Origin: Thermus thermophilus HB8
Lineage (GTDB): Bacteria > Deinococcota > Deinococci > Deinococcales > Thermaceae
Direction of reading: 5' to 3'
DNA length: 64,000 nucleotides
Assembly (NCBI RefSeq): GCF_000091545.1
Contig: NC_006461.1
Location: forward strand, 1,710,304-1,774,303
Part shown: in pieces, positions 25,847 to 34,918 of the stretch
Position numbering within the stretch: position 1 is the stretch's first letter
How the letters are laid out: each line of letters begins with the position of its first letter
Position numbers and translations under genes: made by a program
The notes under the pieces: generated by a model
Told to the model about the DNA's origin: nothing
Database searches by the model: none
What the model saw: only the letters and a program-made list of their open reading frames with translations

Positions 25847-26191
25847 GTGCGTAGGCTCGCGCCCCTCCTCCTCTTCCTCCTCCCCGCCCTCGCCCAGAAG
25901 CCGGTCCTCGGCCTGGCGCTGGAGGGCCAGGCCCTCCCCATCGGCCTTGTGGGCTTCGCCCGGCTGGAGCAGGGGGGGTACCTCCTCGAGGCCCGGGCCG
26001 GTTGGGAGCTTCTGGGCGGGGCCTTCGCGGACCTCGCCGACCGCTCCTGGAACACCGACCTCCCCCTCTGGGGCAGGGTGGCCCTCCCCCTGGACCCCGC
26101 CTTTTGGGAAGGGGTGCCCCCGGAGGGCGCGGGCTTCCTCGCCCTCGTCCTCCTAAGGCTCCGCGTCTACCTGGAACCCCCCGGCTTCTGA
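25847..26191 (+). CDS. Small exported protein, unknown function
   Basis: A 114-residue protein with a GTG start and signal peptide (MRRLAPLLLFLLPALAQ, cleavage after ALA). The body is alternating hydrophobic/polar with VGFARLEQGGYLLEARAGWELLGG, and could be a small periplasmic beta protein. CGGGAGG lies upstream of the start. It ends 25 bp before pepF. No family recognised. Confidence 0.65.
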   Translation: MRRLAPLLLFLLPALAQKPVLGLALEGQALPIGLVGFARLEQGGYLLEARAGWELLGGAFADLADRSWNTDLPLWGRVALPLDPAFWEGVPPEGAGFLALVLLRLRVYLEPPGF

Positions 26192-26216
26192 CCGGCGGGT
26201 CAGGTATAGTGGGGCC

Positions 26217-27908
26217 ATGGAAACCACCTGGGACCTCACCCCCCTCTTCCCCGGCCTGGAAAGCCCCGAGTTCCAGAGGGCCTGGGAGGGCCTGAAGGGG
26301 AGGATCGGCGAGCTCAAGGGGCTTCTTGAGCGGGAGGCCCCCCTCCCCGAGGTCCTCGCCGCTCTGGACGCCTTCCTGGAGGAGGCCACCCCCCTCCGGG
26401 CCTACCTCTACGCCCGCTACAGCGCCGACACCCGGGACGAGGCCGCCCTCGCCAAGCTCTCCGAGCTGGAGATCCTCTTCCTGGACTTCCAGCGCCTAAG
26501 GCCCCGCCTCACCCGCTACCTGGCCCTGAAGGACCCCGAGGAAGCCGGGCCCCACCGCCTCCTGGTGGAGGAGGCCAAGGAGGAGGCCCTGCACATGATG
26601 CCCGAGGGGGAGGAGGTCCTGGCGGCGGAGCTTTCCCTCTCGGGGAGGGCGGCTTGGGACAAGCTCCACGAGAGCCTCACCAGCCAGATCACCGCGGTGG
26701 TGGACGGGGAGGAGATGCCCATCACCAAGGTGCGGAACCTCTACTTCCACCCCGAGGAAGAGGTGCGGAAGAAGGCCTACGAGGCCGAGCTCAAGGCCTG
26801 GGAGGCCCACGAGGTGCCTCTGGCCTTCGCCCTAAACGGGGTGAAGGGAGAGGCCTCGGTCCTCAACCGGAGGCGGGGCTATAGGGACGACCTCGAGCCC
26901 ACCCTCCACGAAAACCGCATCACCAGGAAGGCCCTAAAGGCCATGCAGGAGGCGGTAGGGGAGAGCCTTCCCCTCTTCCGCCGCTACTTCCTCCTCAAGG
27001 CCAGGGCCCTCGGCAAGGAGCGCCTGGACTGGTGGGACCTCTTCGCCCCCCTGGGCCGGGGAAGGCGCTGGAGCCTGGAGGAGGCCCGGGCCTTCATCCC
27101 GGCCAAGCTCGCCGCCTTGGTGCCGAACGCCGCCAAGGTGGCGGAGATGGCCTTCCACGAGCGCTGGATGGACCTCCTCCCCCGAAAGGGCAAGGTGGGC
27201 GGGGCCTACTGCATGGCCCGGGGCGGGGGGAAGAGCCTCATCCTCGCCAACTACGAGGAGAGCTTTGAGTCCGTCTCCACCCTGGCCCACGAGCTGGGCC
27301 ACGCCTACCACAACTTCGCCCTCAAGGAGGCCCCGGCCTCCCTCCGCCGGGTCCCCATGACCCTGGCGGAGACGGCGAGCATCATGAACGAGACCCTGGT
27401 GGTGGAGGCGGCCCTCAAGGAGGCCTCCCCCGAGGAGGGCCTCCTCATCCTGGACGCCTACCTCCAGGGGGCGGCCCAGGTGGTGGTGGACATCCATAGC
27501 CGCTTCCTCTTTGAGTCCTGGGTCTTCCAAAGGCGCAAGGCGCGGGAGCTTTCCCCAAGGGAGTTCAAGGAGCTCATGCTCAAGGCCCAGGAGGAGGCCT
27601 ACGGGGAGGCCCTCGCCACCCGCCACCCCTACATGTGGGCGGTGAAGGGGCACTACTACGGGGCCGACTTCTACAACTACCCCTACACCTTCGGCCTCCT
27701 CTTCGGGCTTGCCGTCTACCAGGAGGCCAAGGAGGACCCCGGCTTCGCCGGGCGCTACGAGGCCCTCCTCGCCGAGTCCGGCCGCTACCGGGCCAAGGAG
27801 CTCGCCCTCCGCTTCGGCTTTGACCTGGAAAGCGTGGACTTCTGGCGCCGGGGGATAAGGGTCCTCGAGGAGAAGGTGGCCCAGCTTGAGCGCATGATCT
27901 CCCCCTGA
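26217..27908 (+). CDS. pepF: Oligoendopeptidase F-like M3 metallopeptidase
   Basis: A 563-residue cytoplasmic M3B peptidase, near the family's usual length. The zinc motif HELGHAYHNFAL, with the downstream glutamate in MTLAETASIMNETLVVEAAL, identifies the family; HPYMWAVKGHYYGADFYNYPYTFGLLFGLAVY is the conserved substrate-binding C-terminal segment. It degrades short peptides. TATAGT stands 6 nt before the ATG, consistent with a leaderless transcript separate from the lipoproteins. Confidence 0.95.
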   Translation: METTWDLTPLFPGLESPEFQRAWEGLKGRIGELKGLLEREAPLPEVLAALDAFLEEATPLRAYLYARYSADTRDEAALAKLSELEILFLDFQRLRPRLTRYLALKDPEEAGPHRLLVEEAKEEALHMMPEGEEVLAAELSLSGRAAWDKLHESLTSQITAVVDGEEMPITKVRNLYFHPEEEVRKKAYEAELKAWEAHEVPLAFALNGVKGEASVLNRRRGYRDDLEPTLHENRITRKALKAMQEAVGESLPLFRRYFLLKARALGKERLDWWDLFAPLGRGRRWSLEEARAFIPAKLAALVPNAAKVAEMAFHERWMDLLPRKGKVGGAYCMARGGGKSLILANYEESFESVSTLAHELGHAYHNFALKEAPASLRRVPMTLAETASIMNETLVVEAALKEASPEEGLLILDAYLQGAAQVVVDIHSRFLFESWVFQRRKARELSPREFKELMLKAQEEAYGEALATRHPYMWAVKGHYYGADFYNYPYTFGLLFGLAVYQEAKEDPGFAGRYEALLAESGRYRAKELALRFGFDLESVDFWRRGIRVLEEKVAQLERMISP

Positions 27909-27932
27909 CCGAGGGGGGCTAGGCTTTGGAGG

Positions 27933-28385
27933 ATGCGGGTCCTCGTCCTCTGCACCCACAACTCCGCCCGGAGCCAGATGGCGGAGGCCTGGCTCAAGCA
28001 CTTCGCCCGGGAGCTTGGGGTGGACCTCGAGGTCCACTCCGCGGGCACGGAGAAGGCCTTCGTGAAGGAGGAGGCCAAGCGGGTCATGGCCGAGGTGGGG
28101 CTGGACCTCTCGGGCCACTTCTCCAAGACCCTCCTCGAGGTCCCCGACCCCTGGGACTTCGGCCTCGTCCTCACCGTGTGCGACCAGGCCAAGGAGGCCT
28201 GCCCCGCCTACCCCGCAAGGACCGAGAGGCGCCACGTCTCCTTCCCCGACCCCACGGGGAAACCCCTGGAGGAGTGGCGCAAGGTGCGGGACGCCCTCGG
28301 GCGGATGGCCCGCTTCCTGGTGGAAGCCCTCAAGGAGGGAAGGCTTCCCAGCGACGAGGAGCTGAGGCAAGCGGCCAGGCTTTAG
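27933..28385 (+). CDS. arsC: Arsenate reductase (thioredoxin-type) / low-MW tyrosine phosphatase fold
   Basis: A 150-residue protein with the P-loop VLCTHNSARSQMAEAW (CX5R), plus Cys pair in VLTVCDQAKEACPAYP positioned for the relay of thioredoxin-coupled arsenate reductases, and the acid loop SFPDPTGKP. It reduces arsenate to arsenite, and related enzymes also dephosphorylate phosphotyrosine. TAGGCT lies 7 nt upstream of the ATG. No arsenite exporter or ArsR is next to it. The stop overlaps the convergent menG stop. Confidence 0.93.
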   Translation: MRVLVLCTHNSARSQMAEAWLKHFARELGVDLEVHSAGTEKAFVKEEAKRVMAEVGLDLSGHFSKTLLEVPDPWDFGLVLTVCDQAKEACPAYPARTERRHVSFPDPTGKPLEEWRKVRDALGRMARFLVEALKEGRLPSDEELRQAARL

Positions 28386-29086
28386 GGCCTGTCCCCCACG
28401 TGGATGGCCGCCACCCCGAAGGTGAGGAGCTCGTAGCGCACGGAAAACCCCGCCGCCGCCATCATGGCCTTCAGGGCCTCAGGAGCGGGGAAGGCCTCCA
28501 CGCTTTCCGGAAGGTAGCGGTAGGCCCCGAAGTTCCCCGAAATAAGCCCCCCGAGGAAAGGGAGGACCCGCTGGAAGTAGACCCGGTAGACGAGGCCAAA
28601 GGCCCCCTTAGGGGGCGGGGGAAACTCCAGAACCACGAGCCTCCCCCCGGGGGCCAGGACCCGGTAAAGCTCCCTTAGGGCCTTTTCGTAATCGGCGAAG
28701 TTGCGGAAGCCGAAGGCGATGGTCACCGCGTCAAAGGCCCCGTCGGGAAAGGGGAGGGCGAGGGCGTCCGCCTCGAGGAAGCGGACCTCGAGGCCCCTCG
28801 CCTCCGCCTTCCTGCGGGCGATCGCCAGCATGGGCGGGGCGAAGTCCGCCCCCACCACCTCCGCCCCGGGGGCCCTTTCCTTGAGCATGAGGGCCAGGTC
28901 CCCCGTCCCCGTGGCCAGGTCCAGGATGCGCCTTGGGGCCTTCTCCAGGGCCAGGTCCACCGCCCGCCTGCGCCAGCGGAGGTCCGCCCCGAAGGAGAGG
29001 AGGCGGTTCAGGAGGTCGTAGCGGGGGGCGATCTCCGAGAACATCCGCCGCACCCTTTTCGCCTTTTCCTCCGGGGAAGCCGCCAC
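28382..29086 (-). CDS. menG: Demethylmenaquinone methyltransferase
   Basis: A 234-residue SAM-dependent methyltransferase of the UbiE/MenG family: start VRRMFSEIAPRYDLLNRLLSFGADLRWRR, SAM motif ILDLATGTGDLAL, FPDGAFDAVTIAFGFRNFADYEKALRELYRVLAPGGRLVVLEF, and closing segment SGNFGAYRYLPESVEAFP. Thermus respires with menaquinone, so MenG is the expected role. The GTG start has TAGACT 6 nt upstream. It is divergent from the permease at 29136. Confidence 0.95.
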   Translation of the reverse strand: MAASPEEKAKRVRRMFSEIAPRYDLLNRLLSFGADLRWRRRAVDLALEKAPRRILDLATGTGDLALMLKERAPGAEVVGADFAPPMLAIARRKAEARGLEVRFLEADALALPFPDGAFDAVTIAFGFRNFADYEKALRELYRVLAPGGRLVVLEFPPPPKGAFGLVYRVYFQRVLPFLGGLISGNFGAYRYLPESVEAFPAPEALKAMMAAAGFSVRYELLTFGVAAIHVGDRP

Positions 29087-29135
29087 GAGGGGAGTCTAGC
29101 ACGAAAGGCCACCCCCTTAGGGTAAAATCCTCCGC

Positions 29136-30950
29136 GTGTTGACGGACCGCAAGCGCCTGGGGCTTCTCGTCCTCCTGGGAGGCGGGGTCACCCTCCTCCT
29201 CTGGTACCTGGCCCCCTGGGCCGTGCCCCATCGGATCTTCGGCGGGGAGGGGGTGCTCCTCAACCCCTTCGGCCACCACCTGCCCCAAGGCCGCCTCCCC
29301 CAGGGCTACCAGGACGCCTGGCTCTACCCCGTCTTCTACCTCTCCCTGGCCTGGCTTGCCTTAAGCCTCCTCCTCCCCTGGACCCGGGCGGGCGTCCGGG
29401 GGCTCTACTGGGCCGGGGCCTTGGGCCTAGGGCTCTTCCTCCTCACCTACCTCCTCTTTCAGGGGAGCGTGGCCCAGGCGAACGCCGGGGCGGAAAGGCC
29501 CCTCCTGCGCCGCTTTAGCCTGGGCCTTGGGAGCTACGCCACCCTGGCCTACGGCCTCTACCTCCTCCTCCTCGCCCGGGTGTTCTCCCCGGGGGGGCTC
29601 GCCTTTTTGGTGCGGAGGCGGGGGCTGGTGGTGCCCCTCTTCTCCCTCCTCCTCGCCTCCCTCCTGGGCGGGGCCATCGTGGCCCTCCTGAAGGAGAACC
29701 CAGGGGAGGCGCAAAGCCTCCGTGAAGCCCTCATGCTCAAGCTGGACCTCATCACCTACACCTACCAGCTCCTCTATAGCCCCCTGGTGAACCCCTCCGG
29801 GTTCCTCCAGAGTCTCCTCCTCGCCACCCCCCTCGTCTTCACCGGGCTCGCCGTGGCCTTGGGGTTTAGGGGCGGGCTCTTCAACATCGGGGCCCCGGGG
29901 CAGCTCATCCTGGGGGCCATCGCCGCCATGCTGGTGGGGGTCTACCTCCCGGGCCCCAGGTGGCTCGTCCTGCCCCTGGCCCTCCTCGCCGCCGCCCTGG
30001 CCGGGGGGCTTTGGGGGGCAATCCCGGGCTGGCTCAAGGCCCGCTTCGGGGCCCACGAGGTGATCAACACCATCATGTTCAACTACATCGCGGCGAGCCT
30101 CTTCCTCTTCCTCATCTCCGCCAACGAGTACAAGTTCTTCGGAAAGACCCTGTACCTCCCCTTCAAGTACCCGGGCTACGAGGCCCGGAGCTACGAGATC
30201 CGGCCCGAGGCCCGCATCCCCCACTGGACCGACCTCGTGGCCCCCGGCGGGGAGCTCTCCTTCGCCCTGCCCCTCGCCCTCCTCCTGGGGGTTTTGGGCT
30301 ACTTCCTGGTGCGGAAGAGCCTGGGCCACCGGGTCCTCGCCGCCACGCTCCTTGGGGTCTTGGGCTACGGCGTGGGGGGGCTTCTTCCCGGCCCCCAGGT
30401 GGCCTTCGGCCCCGACCTCACCTCGGTGCGCCTGAACGGGGCCTTCCTCCTCGCCCTCCTCGCCCTCCTCTTCTTCCACTTCTACGTCTTCCGCCACGTG
30501 GGGGGGTACGAGCTCAGGGCCCTGGGCCTCGCCCCCAAGGCGGCGGAGTACGGGGGCGTGGCGGTGGGGCGGAAGGTGGTCCTCGTGATGTTCCTCTCCG
30601 GGGCCTTGGCGGGCCTCGCCGCCGCCCACTACGTCCTGGGCGGGGGGATTGACGAGTACCGGCTGAAGCAGTCCCTCCCCTACTCCGTGGGCTTTGACGG
30701 GATCGCCGTGGCCCTCATGGGGCAGAACACCCCCCTTGGGGTGGGGCTCGCCGCCTGGCTTTTCGGCATCCTCCTCACCGGGGGGCTCCAGGTGAACCTG
30801 CAGCTCGGCATCAGCCGGGAGCTGGTGGCGGTGCTCCAGGCCCTCATCGTCCTCTTCATCGCCGCCGGGGGCTTCCTCCCCCGGTACTTCACCGACCCCC
30901 TAAGGGCCGCGGAGGTGGAGCTCAAGGCGGAAAAGGAGGTGAAGGAATGA
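29136..30950 (+). CDS. Nucleoside-type (BmpB/YufP family) ABC permease with N-terminal membrane extension
   Basis: A 604-residue polytopic permease of the branched-chain/BmpABC branch. The family core appears from about residue 165 (VPLFSLLLASLLGGAIVALLKENP), with the signature GFRGGLFNIGAPGQLILGAIAA and FGAHEVINTIMFNYIAA. Usual length is about 350; here residues 1-160 add about four membrane helices, and an insertion with further helices lies around 340-440. GTG start, TAAAAT 7 nt upstream (leaderless). It overlaps the second permease by 4 nt. The matching lipoprotein and ATPase are not in the window. Confidence 0.9.
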   Translation: MLTDRKRLGLLVLLGGGVTLLLWYLAPWAVPHRIFGGEGVLLNPFGHHLPQGRLPQGYQDAWLYPVFYLSLAWLALSLLLPWTRAGVRGLYWAGALGLGLFLLTYLLFQGSVAQANAGAERPLLRRFSLGLGSYATLAYGLYLLLLARVFSPGGLAFLVRRRGLVVPLFSLLLASLLGGAIVALLKENPGEAQSLREALMLKLDLITYTYQLLYSPLVNPSGFLQSLLLATPLVFTGLAVALGFRGGLFNIGAPGQLILGAIAAMLVGVYLPGPRWLVLPLALLAAALAGGLWGAIPGWLKARFGAHEVINTIMFNYIAASLFLFLISANEYKFFGKTLYLPFKYPGYEARSYEIRPEARIPHWTDLVAPGGELSFALPLALLLGVLGYFLVRKSLGHRVLAATLLGVLGYGVGGLLPGPQVAFGPDLTSVRLNGAFLLALLALLFFHFYVFRHVGGYELRALGLAPKAAEYGGVAVGRKVVLVMFLSGALAGLAAAHYVLGGGIDEYRLKQSLPYSVGFDGIAVALMGQNTPLGVGLAAWLFGILLTGGLQVNLQLGISRELVAVLQALIVLFIAAGGFLPRYFTDPLRAAEVELKAEKEVKE

Positions 30951-31870
30951 GCCTGGACGCCGCCTTCCTCACCGCGCTTCTCCTCTCCACCCTGCGCCAG
31001 ACGGCGCCCCTCCTCCTCACCGCCCTCGGGGGGATGTTCTCGGAGAGGAGCGGGGTGGTGAACATCGCCCTCGAGGGCATCCTCCTCTTCGGCGCCCTCA
31101 CGGCGGCGGTGGTGGTGGAGCGCCTCGAGGCCGCCTTAGGCCCCGGGCCCCACCCCTGGCTCCCCTGGGTGGGGGTGCTCGCCGCCATGGGGGTAGGGGG
31201 CCTGGTGGCCTTCGTCCACGCCCTGGTCTCCATCAAGTACCGCGCCGACCAGATCATCAGCGCCACGGCCATCAATCTCCTGGCCCTAGGCGCCCCGAGC
31301 CTCGTCCTCACCTACTTCTACGGCAACGCCACGAGCTCCAAGGAGGTGGCGAACCGCCTCCCCCTCTGGGGCCCCGAGGGCTTCCAGCTTTCCCCCTTGG
31401 TCTACGTGGCCTTCCTCCTCGTGCCCCTCACCTGGTGGGTCCTCTTCAAGACCCCCTTCGGCCTCCGCCTGCGGGCCGTGGGGGAGCACCCCGAGGCCGC
31501 CGACACCCTCGGGGTGAACGTCCACCGCATGCGCTATGTCGGGGTCGTCCTCTCCGGGGTCCTCACGGGCCTCGCCGGGGCCTACCTCTCCATCGGCTTC
31601 CTGAACCAGTTCGTGCGGGGGATGTCGGCGGGGATGGGGTTCATCGCCCTGGCGGCCCTCATCTTCGGGAAGTGGCACCCCGTGGGGATCCTCTTCTCCA
31701 CCCTCCTCTTCGGCTTCGCCTCGGCCCTCGCCATCCAGCTTCAGGGGAGCGAGATCCTCCCTGCCGTCTTGGTCCAGGCCTTCCCCTACGTGGTCACGGT
31801 GCTGGTCCTGGCGGGCTTCATCGGCAAAAGCCGTCCCCCGGCCGCCGTGGGCAAGCCCTACGAGAAGTAG
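30947..31870 (+). CDS. Nucleoside-type (BmpC/YufQ family) ABC permease
   Basis: A 307-residue permease partner of 29136-30950. The signature TALGGMFSERSGVVNIALEGILLFGAL and the loop YRADQIISATAINLLALG are typical, followed by FKTPFGLRLRAVGEHPEAADTLGVNV, where an EAA-type cytoplasmic loop meets the ATPase. The start overlaps the upstream stop (ATGA), so the pair is translationally coupled. The 3' end overlaps the convergent 85-residue gene by 13 bp. Confidence 0.93.
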   Translation: MSLDAAFLTALLLSTLRQTAPLLLTALGGMFSERSGVVNIALEGILLFGALTAAVVVERLEAALGPGPHPWLPWVGVLAAMGVGGLVAFVHALVSIKYRADQIISATAINLLALGAPSLVLTYFYGNATSSKEVANRLPLWGPEGFQLSPLVYVAFLLVPLTWWVLFKTPFGLRLRAVGEHPEAADTLGVNVHRMRYVGVVLSGVLTGLAGAYLSIGFLNQFVRGMSAGMGFIALAALIFGKWHPVGILFSTLLFGFASALAIQLQGSEILPAVLVQAFPYVVTVLVLAGFIGKSRPPAAVGKPYEK

Positions 31871-32115
31871 GCGCGAAGCCGCCCCAGGCGGTGGAGGAGC
31901 CTCAGGCGGCTCCCGTCCCGGAAGACGAGCTCCACCCCGTTTTCCAGAAAAGCGAAGCCCTGGAGGCGCTCCGCCCCCACCCCCTGGGCGAAGCGGGCGT
32001 GGGCGTCCGCCCGGAGGTAGAGGAAGCCCTCCTCAAAGAAGACCTGGGCCTCCGTCCCCTGGCGGTTGAAGACCAGGCGGCGCACCTTCTGGGCGAAGGC
32101 CTCCGCCTCCCTCAC
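31858..32115 (-). CDS. Hypothetical 85-residue protein
   Basis: No family recognised. The predicted fold is a helix (MREAEAFAQKVRRLVF) followed by short strands (EAQVFFEEGFLYLRADAH, GFAFLENGVELVFRDGSRLRLLHRL). It overlaps the flavin reductase gene upstream by 4 nt, suggesting operon membership and translational coupling, and ends inside the convergent permease gene. G/C-ending codons and coupling support a real gene. Confidence 0.6.
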   Translation of the reverse strand: MREAEAFAQKVRRLVFNRQGTEAQVFFEEGFLYLRADAHARFAQGVGAERLQGFAFLENGVELVFRDGSRLRLLHRLGRLRAYFS

Positions 32116-32648
32116 GGCGCAAAGGTCTCCTCGGCGGGGCGCCCGTAGAGGCCCTTGCCGTAGTAGAGGAGGGCAAGGCCGGGCTTAGGCCTTCCCTTCT
32201 CGTCCAGGAGGCCTTCCTCCTCCCAGACCGCCACCACCCGGCCCACGAAGAGGTCGTGGTCGCCGAAGGTGTGGACCTCGAGGAGCTCAAGCTCATAGGC
32301 GGCGTAGGCCCCCTCCAGGATGGGCACCCCGGTGTGGCCCAGGAAGTGGGGGGCCTGGCCCTTGTCCACCTCCCGGCCCGAGTGGCTTCCCAGCCAGTGG
32401 ACGAGGTCTTTCTGCCCGAAGGGGTGGAAGCTCGCCGAGAAGCGGCGGGCCTTTAAGAGGAGCCCGTGGGTGAAGCGCTTGGGGCTGATGGAGACCCCGA
32501 AGAGGGGGGGGTCGGCGGAGAGGCCCGTGTTCCACACCGCCGGGCAGAAGTTCACCCTCTCCTCCACCCGCACCCCCACCACGGCGGGGACGCCGGGGTA
32601 GTAGTGGTAGAAGCCCGGCAAGGGACCCTGCGCCCGGTAGGACCTCAT
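32112..32648 (-). CDS. Flavin reductase-like FMN-binding split-barrel protein
   Basis: A 178-residue protein of the flavoredoxin/flavin reductase family: VPAVVGVRVEERVNFCPAVWNTGLSADPPLFGVSISPKRFTHGLL is the flavin-binding N-terminal strand set, followed by FSASFHPFGQKDLVHWLGSHSGREVDK and a dimer-forming C-terminal half. It likely binds FMN and acts in electron transfer or flavin reduction. It lies downstream of ricT with a 4-nt overlap. Partner enzymes are not evident. Confidence 0.85.
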   Translation of the reverse strand: MRSYRAQGPLPGFYHYYPGVPAVVGVRVEERVNFCPAVWNTGLSADPPLFGVSISPKRFTHGLLLKARRFSASFHPFGQKDLVHWLGSHSGREVDKGQAPHFLGHTGVPILEGAYAAYELELLEVHTFGDHDLFVGRVVAVWEEEGLLDEKGRPKPGLALLYYGKGLYGRPAEETFAP

Positions 32649-33412
32649 GCCAGATCCTCCTTGGGAACCTCCAAGGTCTTCCCGTCCTCCAGGTGGAGCT
32701 CCACCGTGCCCTTCAGGGGGTTCACCTTCTGCACCTTGCCGCAGAGGCCGGCCTTGGTGCAGACCCGGGCGTTTTTCCGGGGAAGCTCCTTGAGAAGCTC
32801 CTGGTAGACGGGGTGCTCGTAGGTGAGGCAGCAGAGAAGCCTCCCGCAGGGGCCCGAGATCTTCTCCGGGTTCAGGGGAAGCTGCTGGTCCCGGGCGAGC
32901 TTGATGGACACCTGGGCGAAGCCCTGGAGCCAGGTGGAGCAGCAGGACTCCATGCCGCAGGCCCCCAAGGTCCCAAGGTACTGGGCCTCCTCCCGGGGGC
33001 CTTCGGCCACGAACTCAATCCGGGCCCCCAGGGCGCGGGCGAGCTCGGGGGCAAAGCGCCTCAGGTTCACCCGCTCCTCGGCGCTGTAGTGGATGACGAG
33101 GTGGCGGCCGTCCAGGGTGAAGTCGCACCCCAGGACCTTGGCCCGCACCCCCTCCTCCCGGAACCGGGCCCGGACGAAGTGGAGGGCCTCCTCCGCCCGG
33201 GCGCGGAGCCTCGCGGCCCGGTCCAGGTCCTCCTTGGAGGCGAGCCGCACCACCTCCCCCGAGGCCGGCCGGTCCACGGGGGGGGTGCGGACCCGGCCCA
33301 CCTCCAGCCCCCGCCCGGTGCGGACCACCACGAAGGCGTCCACGGGCGGGGCCTCCCCCCGGAAGCGGACGTAGCGGAGGACGGGGGTGCGGAAGCGTAC
33401 GCCCACGGTCAT
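32645..33412 (-). CDS. ricT: PSP1-domain protein RicT/YaaT
   Basis: A 255-residue protein with the PSP1 fold. The Cys-rich motifs CGMESCCSTWLQGF and ISGPCGRLLCCLTYEHPVY are diagnostic; in Bacillus these residues help bind [4Fe-4S] clusters in the RicAFT complex, which affects RNA maturation and phosphorelay. Position directly after holB matches the holB-yaaT linkage in Firmicutes. It overlaps holB by 4 nt. RicA/RicF partners are not visible here. Confidence 0.92.
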   Translation of the reverse strand: MTVGVRFRTPVLRYVRFRGEAPPVDAFVVVRTGRGLEVGRVRTPPVDRPASGEVVRLASKEDLDRAARLRARAEEALHFVRARFREEGVRAKVLGCDFTLDGRHLVIHYSAEERVNLRRFAPELARALGARIEFVAEGPREEAQYLGTLGACGMESCCSTWLQGFAQVSIKLARDQQLPLNPEKISGPCGRLLCCLTYEHPVYQELLKELPRKNARVCTKAGLCGKVQKVNPLKGTVELHLEDGKTLEVPKEDLA

Positions 33413-34215
33413 GTCTCTAAGTCTAAGGCCAGCCGGGCGAGGACCAGCTCGGGGCTCACGTACCCCTCCAGGGCCTCCCGCGCCCGCTCCAGGGCAAGGA
33501 GGTGCTCCGGGCGCTTTAGGACGGCGTGGAGGGCGTGGACCCCCTCCTCCTCGGCCAAAAGCTCCCGAAGCAAAGCGAGGCGCTCCAGGGGCGGGGCTTT
33601 CAGGACCCTTTGCGCCCTGGCCATGCGGGCCCGGTACCCCTCCGGGTCCTGGAGGGCCCTAAGGAGGCGGCCCGGGGCCCCGGCGGCGTAGCGGAGGAGC
33701 TCCGGGTCCTGGGTGAGGGCGCGCAGGGCCTCCTCGGGCACGGGGGCGAAGGCCACCTCCGTGGCCCGGGAGGCCAGGGTGGGGAGGAGGGTGGCGCGGC
33801 TTGGGGCGATGAGGACGATGCGGGCGTAGGAAGGGGGCTCCTCCAGGAGCTTGAGGAGGGCGTTGGCCGCGGCCTCGGTGAGGAGGTGGGCCGAGTCCAG
33901 GATGGCCACCTTCACCCGCTCCCGGGGGTGGCTGGAGCACCACTCCAAGAGGGGCGCCACCTCCTCCAGCCGCACCTCGGCCCGGCCCCGGAGGTCCCGG
34001 GCCTTGGGCCCCACCTCGAGGACGTCCGGGTGCTCCCCCAGGGAGGGCGGGGGGAAGCCGCGGTTGAGCCCCCAGGCGTACCAGCGGGCCACGGTGCGCC
34101 GCCCCACCCCCTCGGGGCCGGAGAAGAGCAGGGTCTGGGCGGTGAGGCGGGGAAGGAGGGCGAGAACGGCCTCGTGCCCGATTATTGCCCCAGGGTGAGC
34201 CGGGTGTAGAGCCAT
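33409..34215 (-). CDS. holB: DNA polymerase III delta-prime subunit
   Basis: A 268-residue clamp-loader subunit beginning MALHPAHPGAIIGHEAVLAL. It has the AAA+ layout with an altered P-loop LLFSGPEGVGRRTVARWYA (delta-prime does not hydrolyse ATP), an HPDVLEV segment, VAILDSAHLLTEAAANALLKLLEEPP and RATLLPTLASRATEV with the SRC-like region. The start lies 34 nt inside the end of the phosphoesterase gene. A much longer upstream reading frame exists but is the shadow of that gene, so I took the ATG at 34215. Confidence 0.93.
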   Translation of the reverse strand: MALHPAHPGAIIGHEAVLALLPRLTAQTLLFSGPEGVGRRTVARWYAWGLNRGFPPPSLGEHPDVLEVGPKARDLRGRAEVRLEEVAPLLEWCSSHPRERVKVAILDSAHLLTEAAANALLKLLEEPPSYARIVLIAPSRATLLPTLASRATEVAFAPVPEEALRALTQDPELLRYAAGAPGRLLRALQDPEGYRARMARAQRVLKAPPLERLALLRELLAEEEGVHALHAVLKRPEHLLALERAREALEGYVSPELVLARLALDLET

Positions 34216-34904
34216 GGGGGAAAGCCCTCCTCCGCAAGGCGGGCGGCCACGCGCTCCAGGTCGTAGGCCACCCGGTAGAAGGCGATCCGGTCCCCCTCCC
34301 AAAGGGCGAAGGCCGCCCCCGGGACCCCGTCCCTGGGCTGGCCCACGGAGCCCGGGTTCACCAGGGCCCGCACCGAGGGGGGGAGGACGAGCTCCCCCCC
34401 TTCGGGGAAGGCCTGGTAGCGCACCCAGGGGCGGGGGCCCTGGAGCTCCAGAAAGGCCCCCGCCAGGTGGGTGTGCCCGTGGAAGGCGAGCCGGGCCTCG
34501 CTGCAGCGGAAGGCCTGCCGGGCGGGGGCCAGGTCGTCCAGGTACTCCCAGGGGTCGCAGGGGCTTCCGTGGACGAGGAGCGCCCCCTCCACCTCCCGCT
34601 GCCAGGGCCAGGAGGCGAGGAAGGCGAGGTTTTCGGGGGAGAGGCGGCCCCTTTGCCACTCCAGGATCTCCAGCACCACGCCCTCCACGGGGAGCCGGTC
34701 CAGGGCGAGGAGCCAGGCGTCGTGGTTCCCCAGGACGCACTCCGCCCCTACCTCCCGGAGCCAGCCGAGCACCCGGTCCCCATCCGGGTAGTAGCCCACC
34801 GCGTCCCCCAGAAAGAGCACCCGGTCAAAGGGGGGGGCGGCCTGGAGCACCGCCTCCAGGGCGGGCCAGTTCCCGTGGATGTCGGAGAGGACCAGGTGGC
34901 GCAC
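34182..34904 (-). CDS. Metallophosphoesterase (MJ0936/YfcE-like)
   Basis: A 240-residue calcineurin-like phosphoesterase: MRHLVLSDIHGNWPALEAVL (D-x-H), LFLGDAVGYYPDGDRVL (GD), CVLGNHDAWLL (GNHD) and FHGHTHLAG, with LVNPGSVGQPRDG near the end. These supply the dimetal ligands. It likely hydrolyses phosphodiesters; the substrate is not predictable. The GTG start has TATTCT 6 nt upstream, and a second start lies on the other strand 15 bp away. It runs into holB by 34 nt. Confidence 0.9.
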   Translation of the reverse strand: MRHLVLSDIHGNWPALEAVLQAAPPFDRVLFLGDAVGYYPDGDRVLGWLREVGAECVLGNHDAWLLALDRLPVEGVVLEILEWQRGRLSPENLAFLASWPWQREVEGALLVHGSPCDPWEYLDDLAPARQAFRCSEARLAFHGHTHLAGAFLELQGPRPWVRYQAFPEGGELVLPPSVRALVNPGSVGQPRDGVPGAAFALWEGDRIAFYRVAYDLERVAARLAEEGFPPWLYTRLTLGQ

Positions 34905-34918
34905 GGGGTTAGAATAGC

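Noticed and set aside
33409..34740. Much longer holB-frame reading start reaching back to 34740
   Set aside because: The added residues are a Pro/Gly/Arg-rich shadow of the phosphoesterase gene. HolB homology begins at the ATG at 34215.
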